Positions 56,624-64,000 of a stretch of 64,000 bases of DNA are shown here, piece by piece. The first letter of the stretch is position 1. Every line of letters starts with the position of its first letter. Below the pieces are notes generated by a model, which saw nothing but the letters and a program-made list of their open reading frames with translations, was not told where the DNA came from and ran no database searches. The stretch comes from Drechmeria coniospora (taxonomy: Eukaryota; Ascomycota; Sordariomycetes; Hypocreales; Ophiocordycipitaceae): positions 9,376,552 through 9,440,551 of the forward strand of contig NC_054391.1 in NCBI RefSeq assembly GCF_001625195.1. The letters are read 5' to 3'. Position numbers and translations under genes: made by a program.

Positions 56624-58890
56624 CTCGACGGTCGGGGTGCGCTTGCTGCTTGTGTGAGCTCGTCGACGGGGAAGGGGCACTGGAGTTGTCGGGCAAGTCG
56701 GGCGTCGGGATGGGCGGCAGGAGCGGATCGAGAGAAGACGACGGTGGCAGGAGCGACGGCGAGAGCCATCGGACGCGGGAGAGCAGAGTCGTCGGCGACT
56801 TAATATAGGGGATGCAGGGAGGATGCTGCCTTGGCGGATGCGGCCGAGACGGCTCGCTCGTTGCGACCTCCCATCTGCGTCGAGGACCAAAGGGCGAACA
56901 AGGCGCGGACGACGGATGGGATACGACGGACGAGGCCCAGTGCGGGCATGGCATCGGCGCCGCAACCTGCATCGATGGCCGCCGCCGAGGCCGCAGGGTG
57001 GGTTCCGCGCTGCCGTACCTGAAGGGTGGCCCCAGGATGACAGCCATCGCAGCCGAGACCTCCCGGATCGGGCAGGTCGACGGACGAGGTCGTCTTCTGA
57101 AATGGCCCCCCGTATATCCATCTACATGGACCAGGCCATTGACGTCCGGTCCTTGTCCGACCGGCCTCGTCTGGGGAACCGATGGCGTCGCTTCGGTGTC
57201 GGTATCCGTCGTGCTGCTTATTCACCCCTCAGCATCCAGCACGGAGCAACGTGGGCGAGCAACGTGGGCGAGCAACGTCGGGGGATGCACGGAAACGACA
57301 TGCACACCGGTTCGCGAAAGATGCCTGCACGCCCATCAGGATGGATGGACATTTGCCCACCTTTTTCTCCTCGTCACTCGCTTCTCGACCTTTGCTTCTC
57401 GCCGTGTGCCGGCTTCTGGTTCGCAAAAGACACGAAACGTACGAGAGCCGAGGTACCGGGTCCGACACCTGACGAGCAGATGCGTTGGCACTGTCACGAT
57501 CCGATTCGCCAACTTCCCGCCTATTGTGACGACCGGTCGACGAACTCTTTCTCTCGCCCTCGCGCCATCGCCTCCTTGGACGCACGTAATACGTGACGCC
57601 GTCTTGAACGACAACGCTCTCCGCTCGGCTATTCCTCCATCAGCCTCTCCCAAGCCCCTCCCATCTCGCCATCGGAGCGGGGGCGGCGGGGTTTGCGAGG
57701 AATTGCCAGTGACCCACGCAAGTCTACAGTACTGTTCCGTCCAGAACGACATTAATTGTACTTGTTGTACGGAGTACAGGTGCATGCACATACAAGTACC
57801 TACCTAGTACCACGGAGTACTGGGTAGTAGCATCAATACTCGTACTCGAAATACAGAGTACACTGTAATACTCTCGGTGCTCTGTATCTGTACATGCGCG
57901 AGGACATGTTTAGCACCTCCAGGTACGGAGCACAACAGTACCTGTACAAACAAGTAATGCTCCCTACAGTGGGACATGTACGGAGCGAGCACTGTATACA
58001 TATGTCCTCGGTCCTGCCGCGTTGCATCGTCTCATCGTCTCATCGGTCCCTTCCCTCCGTGCTTCTGTCGACCTCAAAGGCCGGTACGTACTTGCAGCAC
58101 CGGCAGGAACGCAATCGGACACGGGTGGGAGATCCTTCCTCGGAGGAGCCGCCAAGTACCCATGGCCATCTATTGAGCCATCAATGCAAGCAATGCGATT
58201 GTATTTTGTCTCATCTCATTTCATTTCGTCTCGTCTCGTCTCGTCTCGCCTCGTCTAGCCTCGTTTCCATTCGTTTCGTGTCCATGCCTTTGGGTGGTTC
58301 AAGAGTTTTCTTTCCTCGGTGCCGATACAACAAGCCAAGCTGATCCGGCACGGAATGCTAGCACGTTTTGGTCGTGCTTTCCCGTTTGGGATGCCCCAGC
58401 CGCCGTCTCCCTCCCCCGCTCTTTCCGCGTTTGCGTCCCCGCTCCTGCTCGCCCGCTCCGTGCTCACTGCATGAACAGTCGCCTCCACTCCATAATAGTT
58501 GCACCGTCTTTGCCAAAAGGACCTGCTCCACCTCTTTGTGCGAGCAGCAAACGACAATGGCATTCTCTTGCCGCCTCGACGCTCCTCCACCCACCTCGAC
58601 GCTCATCCACCATCCTCGACGATCCTCCACCCTCTCCCACCCTCTCCCGTCCTCGTCCACCGCTACCATCTTTATCCTCCGCCATCGGCCTTTCTCCCAA
58701 TTCGGCAGGACGACGCCTTGCCGGCCCCTCCCTCGTCCGATGGGGGAAGTGAGGCCACTGAACGATGGACATTCAATCCAACGGGGAAGCAGTCTGCTCC
58801 ATGCATGTGGCCGGCCCGTTGATGCCATGGTCGCCGAGGTGCGTGAGCCTTGCCTCTTGGGCGGAATAGGAAAGGATGCATGCGTAACTA
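56624..58890. other. Gene-free region
   Basis: A plus-strand frame at 56812-57807 is long but has no domain. TACGGAGTA-type motifs cluster at 57770-57980 and a TCTCG pentamer microsatellite lies at about 58205-58280. No gene supported. Confidence 0.5.
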
Positions 58891-59258
58891 CACCTAAGCA
58901 TGCAGCATGGCTTCCCAGAACTGTTTCCGACATTATGGCACCGAGCACCTCTGCAGTGACAACCAAAGACGGCATCACGATTTGCCTCTGCATGCTTCGT
59001 CGGGTGCATGCGTACACCTAAGCATGTAGCATGGCTTCCCAGAACTGTTCCGACATTATGGCACCGAGCTCCTCTGCAGTGACAACCAAAAGACGGCATC
59101 ACAATTTGCCTCTGCATGCTTCGTCGGGTCATGCGTACACCTAAGCATGTAGCATGGCCTCCCAGACCTGTTTCCGACATGACAGCACCGAGCTCCTCTG
59201 CAGTGACAACCAAAAGACGGCATCATGATTTGCCTCTGCATGCTTCGTTGGCTGCATG
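58891..59258. repeat. Satellite, 123-124-bp unit, three tandem copies
   Basis: CACCTAAGCATGYAGCATGG starts at 58891, 59015 and 59138. Copies differ at few sites. Unrelated in sequence to the 123-bp adhesin repeat. Confidence 0.9.
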
Positions 59259-59299
59259 CATAGAGAGTCGAGCGTGCGGTGTGCAGTCCAAGAGCGTCA

Positions 59300-59715
59300 T
59301 GGGTTGTGTGGACAATTTAAGTGAATATTCATCCCATACTTGACCCAGCTCGTCGTACTGCTAAATGGCAAGGTCCTTCAATTTAAGTGAGTGAATATTC
59401 ATCCCATACTTGATCCGGCTCGTCGTACTGCTAAATGGCAAGGTCCTTCAATTTCAGTGAATATTCATCCCATTCTTGATCCGGCTCGTCGTCCTGCTAA
59501 ATGGCAAGGTCCTTCAATTTAAGTGAATATTCATCCCATTCTTGATCCGGCTCGTCGTACTGCTAATGGCAAGGTCCTTCAATTTAAGTGAATATTCATC
59601 CCATACTTGATCCAGCTCGTCGTACTGCTAAATGGCAAGGTCCTTCAATTGAAGCGAATATTCATCCCATACTTAATCTAGCTCGTCGTACTGCTAAACG
59701 GCAAGGTCTTTGCAC
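59300..59715. repeat. Satellite, about 66-bp unit, six tandem copies
   Basis: TTTAAGTGAATATTCATCCCAT begins near 59315, 59387, 59450, 59517, 59583 and 59648, each followed by GCTCGTCGTACTGCTAAATGG. It ends about 16 bp before the stop codon of the next minus-strand gene. Confidence 0.9.
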
Positions 59716-59730
59716 GATGAAAAAAAAACG

Positions 59731-61369
59731 CTATTCACCACCCTGCCTCCGCTGCGTCGACGGCCGCCGCTGTTCTTCGTCGACCGCATCCAGCCTCGTG
59801 CCCGGAATGCCATGGTCACGGTGGCTCCTCCAATGAGGGGTCTGCGTCGACGGCCGCCGCTGTTCTTCGTCGACCGCGTCCAGCCTCGTGCCCAGAATGC
59901 CATGGTCACGGTGTCTCCTCCAATGAGGGGTCCGCCTCTCCTCCTGCGGCGAATGCAAAGTCGACGCTGGCGAGCCTGGCAGTTCGGCCACATGCCGCTC
60001 GCCCTCGAGCTCGGCCGTCGTCGGCGTCGGCGTGGTGGCCCCCTCGATGGCCGCGGCCTCGCTTCCGCTGCCGCTGCCGCTGCCGCTCGACACATTTCCG
60101 TGTTGCCGTCTGCGGCGGGAGCTACCTGTCATCCAGCGCAGCGCCCCCGACATGCCTTTGGGACGCCTGTCGGTGCCGGCCTCGGTCGTCGGTGGCTCGT
60201 TCGGGGACGGCAGACGGCTGATGATGTTGCTTTCCGAGTCGGCGGCTTGGGTCGGCAGCATCATGTCCACGTCGGGCCGGCCGTTTCTGCCGTTCTCCGT
60301 CAATGGTTCCATCACCACCTCCTCGTTCTTGTCCGTCATCGTCATGACGGCCTTGTTCTCTCGCTCGCGCTCCGGGTCTCGCTCCCGCGCCTGCGCCTTC
60401 GGTTTGCCCTGCTTCCTGCGCCGGCAGAGCAGAAAGACGACGACGAGAGCGACGACGACGACAAAGGAGACGGAGCCGGCAACGATGCCGGCCACGGCGG
60501 CCGCGGAGAGGCGGCCTTGGTCAACCTGGCTCGCTTGCCCGGCTTGCCCGGCCTGCGCGGTGGGGGCCATTTTAGGCACGGTCAAAGGAAAGTACTTGAG
60601 AACCTTTTGCGCGTCGGCCTCGTCCCCTGCGTCGACGGTCGGCAGCGCCGTCGGCGGCCGCGGGGAGGACACGGACGTCTCGGTCGACGCGTACACGGAC
60701 GCGACGCCGGCACCGGTGGCCGTGACGAGCACCGTCTTGGTCACCGTCGTCGGCTCCGTCGAGTAGCATTGGTTCACGGCGCAGCCCATGCCCGTCGGGC
60801 AGCAGCCGTAGCTCGCCGAGGCCGGGCAGAGGTACTGGCCCGTCGGGCAGCCGTACGTGTAGGCCACGCCGGACGGCGGCGCGCAGTCGGCCGCTCTCCG
60901 GCACAGGTAGCCGTCGGGACAGCAGCCGCCTGGTTTTGCACGGTCCGTCATCATCCGCGTCGCCACGACGGCGCGCAAGACGGGGGGTTTACTCACCTCC
61001 GTACACGGCGGCGCAGGGAAACCAGCCGAGCTTGGTGCCGCAGCTCGACGGCCCCCTCGTCTGGGCGAAGCAGCTGTCCCGACCGCAGTCGTAGCCGTCT
61101 GGACAGCAATTCCCTCCGAGGCTGCCGGGACACGACTTCATGCTCGGGCCGCAGACGCCGCCGTCGTCGTCCCTCCTGCCGATGGCGGCCGTCTCGTTTC
61201 GACCCTGGCATGGATTCTCATCTGCACGCTCATGTCGGTTCCGAATCCGCCTCGAGCTCGGGTTGGCGTTTGGATCTCGATGGGCAAACTCCGCGGCAAA
61301 TGGTGGCGCCCGCCATCGCCTCATGTCTCCTCCGTCTTGTCCTTGAACGGCCGTCGGGATAGTCGGCAT
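59731..61369 (-). CDS. Cys-rich single-pass surface protein
   Basis: Model: complement(join(59731..60929, 60997..61369)), about 523 residues, or 508 from ATG 61324. The 67-nt intron (GTGAGT...AAACCAG) joins CAAVYGG to GCCPDGYLC. The outer domain has repeated CCPDGYDC, CCPDGYLC and GCCPTGMGC modules with 20 or more Cys. A Thr/Ser stalk (TTVTKTVLVTATG) follows, then a membrane helix (about 265-290, AGSVSFVVVVALVVVFLLC) with RRRK stop-transfer, and a long cytosolic tail. This is the plan of fungal wall-sensor-like or surface proteins; the ligand is unknown. No clear signal peptide precedes the Cys domain, so the 5' end is uncertain. The last 60 residues are two 30-residue tandem copies (TPHWR.HRDHGI.GTRLDAV). 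Confidence 0.7.
60930..60996 (-). other. Intron of the Cys-rich surface protein gene
   Basis: 67 nt, GTGAGT...AAACCAG, with a GATGACG branch-like site. The two Cys modules join in frame when it is removed. Confidence 0.75.
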
Positions 61370-63239
61370 GGAGGTGGTGTCGAGGATGGACGGCCGCAGC
61401 CAACTTGCTTTGGGTGCTACCAAGGTCAAGTGTCGACGTCCTCGCGTACCCTTTCGGCCGAGGTGGAACGGTGGAACGGCGGCGAGCGACTCGCTGCCAA
61501 TGCGTGTCCCTCGCGGACGTTTGCTAGCCTTTGGCCTCTTTCCACCGCCTTGACGAGGGCGAAAGCTGGCCTGTGCCGACGTGCGGAGCAGGTGTCGTGG
61601 TGGCTCGTGAGCTCGACAAGCCCAGGCCGACGTTGATGTTTGCTATATTTCCGGCGCTGATGTCGCTTGCTGGTCCGGGCGGTCGAGATGGGCGGCGAGC
61701 GGACGGCAAAGGCCTCGCGTCGTTCCGCAACGGCCAGGTTGGGGGTGCGTGAGTGCCTGGTTTCCTGCATGGCCGCCGCTCAGCTGCGTCGAGCTGACAG
61801 TGGCCCGCCGCCGGCGTCGCACAAAGGACGCCAACGGCTGAGACGGGTCTGCCGCCAACGGGCGTGTTGGTCCCTCGATTCAACCGCATCCCAGGTCGCA
61901 GCCCTTCGAGGCGGTCGCCGTGGTGGCGATGGATGGCATAAAAGGGCCCATGGTCGACGTGGTAGGTGTTGTTCTGCGACATGCTGCGGACATGCTGGTA
62001 GGTGTTGTTCTGCGACATGCTGTTCTTCGACATGCTCCGCATCGCACATGGCTCTGCAACATGTCACGTGCCTTGGCGATGAATGGTGCGAACGGGCCTG
62101 CATGCAGGTTGCGAAAAAGGCAAAGAGTATATTCCATGGTGAATGCATTTCCAAAGAGTATATTCCATGGTGAATGCATGTCCCGTCATTGGCTCCGAAG
62201 CTCAAAATGATATGTCACGGGCCTTGAGAGCGACGGCGGCCGTGGCGATGGATCGAAGCAAAGCGCCCATGGTCACGTTGGGAAGAGTAGACAAGTAAAT
62301 GGTCCAGTGCAGGCATCCGAGGACTGTCGATGGCTCTACAGGCTCACGCGGCTCCGCATGATATGTGACAAATTTGAAAACGGGTGGCGATCGATCGGCA
62401 CGGCGAGCCGGCGGTGACCGACGTCTCCTTGGCACGCAGGATCGGCACGACGACGTCCCTGCACAGGCAGCACCCACACATGACGCGTAGGGTGCTTGGT
62501 CGGGTTCAGACGATGAACATGCACCGCTCATCTTCGGAGCAGATCAGATGTGCTGACGGTGGTGAGAGAGGCATCGGGAGTGGGTGCGTCTGGGCACGTG
62601 ACCGCGCTGAGCTTTGGCGGGTCGGGAGCGGCTGCGTCGCCGAGGGAGCTTGAGGCGAGGATGACGGAGCCGGTCTCTTTGCTTCAGCCTCATGGCTTGA
62701 CGGGTCGGAGAGCAACGTGGGCACATGCGGAGCTCGTGAGACATGGAGGGCTTCCTTTTGTGACGAGGACCGGAATTTGATTCAGTTGGCTCGGTGCAAA
62801 GCATGCGGGAAGCCAAGGCTCGGCAGGCGTACATCACCTTGTGTTGTTCGAGGTACGGAGCTCGGCATGGCGTATTGGATCATGATGCAACAGAGGAAAA
62901 GGGCGTCGGCCGGGACCAGGGCTACAAGGAATCAAGGATCGTGAGATGGGTCAGAATGAATGTATTGGTGTTCTTCTTGTATGCCGTCACCAGGTGTGTC
63001 CAGGTGTCCTCTGTGCCTGGTTAAATAGGCGCAAATGTGGACACCGTTATGTAACCAACTACCCGGACTTTAACCGCGTCTACAGGCGGTTGGCGCGTCG
63101 GCGCGACGGATTAATGCCGCAAGTAATAATAGTTGCACGCTTTGTTCAGTACTAGTACAAGTGCTCCGTATTACATACGTAGTAGTTGTGTTTGGTAACT
63201 GTATGTAGGCGTACTGTACAGTGCACGAGTACAGTACTG
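61370..63239. other. Gene-free region
   Basis: No recognisable coding frame. Short repeats include TGTTCTGCGACATGCT (61970-62030, twice) and a 28-bp duplication of GAGTATATTCCATGGTGAATG (62127-62180). The promoter of the Cys-rich gene should lie at its left end. Confidence 0.5.
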
Positions 63240-63740
63240 GCACATGGGGACTTGGCACCATCACGCCGTAACAAGTAATGACGAGTGAGCATCTGCACGG
63301 AGCATAGGCACCTACTAGGCATACAACTACTAGAGGTACTTGCCTACAGACTACCTGTACTAGGTAGGTAGTTGTAGTGCCTGTAGGCGTACTCGTGTAC
63401 TAGGCACCTAGCACCGTCACGCCGTAACAAGTGAGCATTTTCACGGAGCACATACAACTAGTTATCTAGGTAGGCACCTAGTATTAGGACTAGATACTAT
63501 AGGTTGTAGTTGCAGTACCTGTAGGCGTACATGTGTATTAGGCACTTGGGCACCTGGCACCGTCACGCCGTAACAAGTGAGCATTTGCACGGAGCACATT
63601 CAGTACCTAGGTACTAGGTACTAGAGGCACCTAGTATTAGTACTAGGTACTATAGGTTAGTGGTTGCAGTACCTGTAGGCGTACCTGTGTACTAGGCACT
63701 TGGGCATCACGCCGTAGCAAGTGAGCATTGCACGCACCAC
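63240..63740. repeat. Satellite, about 145-155-bp unit, four copies
   Basis: CACGCCGTARCAAGT recurs near 63263, 63418, 63561 and 63708, each followed by GAGCATTTKCACGGAGCACA-like sequence, then TAGGTACCTAGT-rich DNA and GTAGGCGTAC. Confidence 0.85.
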
Positions 63741-64000
63741 GCACGGGGTACAACTACTTACCAAGGCACCTAGTGTCTGTGCCTGGTACTTACCTAGTGC
63801 CTGGTGTCAGCGCCTAGTACTTACCTAGTACCTAATGCCAGTGCCTAGTACTCACCTAGTAGCTAGTACCCAGTCTTGAATACCTGTACCTACCAAAGTA
63901 CCTAGTACCTGGTAATTACGGTGCCTCCAAGTACTAGGTACGGACTGTCGATGCTGACAACTCCAAACACACCTGCAGCACACCAACCTGCAGCACGTTC
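63741..64000. repeat. GTACCTAGT-rich short repeats at the window edge
   Basis: Degenerate copies of AGTGCCTAGTACTTACCT run to about 63945, then sequence becomes unique. Resembles repeat-rich chromosome-end or inter-block DNA; no gene. Confidence 0.7.

Noticed and set aside
56812..57807. 331-codon plus-strand frame
   Set aside because: No recognisable domain, overlaps other open frames in GC-rich DNA, and runs into TACGGAGTA repeat DNA at its end.
58891..59258. Possible relation of the 123-bp satellite to the 123-bp adhesin repeat
   Set aside because: Only the length agrees; the sequences share nothing visible and the satellite has no frame.

Overview
The window reads as a filamentous ascomycete chromosome. 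Supporting evidence is short GT-AG introns (54-216 nt), long intron-poor genes, GC-rich coding blocks, and AT-rich transposon graveyards whose decay looks like RIP: TAG/TAA stops sit at conserved Gln and Trp positions and CpA is visibly scarce. Protein flavour suggests a Sordariomycete, perhaps Hypocreales; that is inference. The window falls into an AT-rich accessory part (about 1-40.6 kb) and a GC-rich ordinary part (about 40.7-63.2 kb), ending in repeat-rich DNA.

1-19.9 kb is a nested retrotransposon pile that can be ordered from target-site duplications (TSDs). A plus-strand Ty3/gypsy element (here G1, 1282-18627, 191-bp LTRs, TSD CTTCC) was split by a minus-strand Ty3/gypsy chromovirus (G2, 4242-14927, TSD CTTTC). 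G2 was then hit by a copia-type solo LTR (12150-13061, TSD GACTA) and by an inverted pair of copia LTRs around a copia RNase H remnant (4395-6438). A separate small LTR family (LTR-D) lies at 877-1047 and 19708-19879.

19.9-31.6 kb holds the most striking gene: an intact two-exon minus-strand gene for a predicted secreted protein of about 3,873 residues. It has a signal peptide on a short first exon, about 85 tandem 41-residue Thr/Ser/Val-rich repeats, and a C-terminal GLEYA/PA14-like adhesin domain. It is open from end to end although the DNA on both sides is decayed transposon, and LTR-D starts 15 bp past its stop codon.

31.6-40.7 kb is AT-rich with dispersed repeats, solo LTRs, a tandem duplication, a pol-less gypsy gag remnant with its LTR, and a broken protein-kinase-like gene.

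40.7-61.4 kb carries six ordinary genes: a medium-chain dehydrogenase/reductase (+), an EDC4/Ge-1 decapping scaffold (-), a small two-pass membrane protein (+), a 923-residue single-pass membrane protein (-), a small secreted Cys/Thr-rich protein (-) and a Cys-rich single-pass surface protein (-). Gaps between them hold many minisatellites. From 63.2 kb the sequence becomes GTACCTAG-rich tandem repeats.

No rRNA, tRNA or CRISPR was found by eye. Family assignments rest on recognised motifs, not on database searches.
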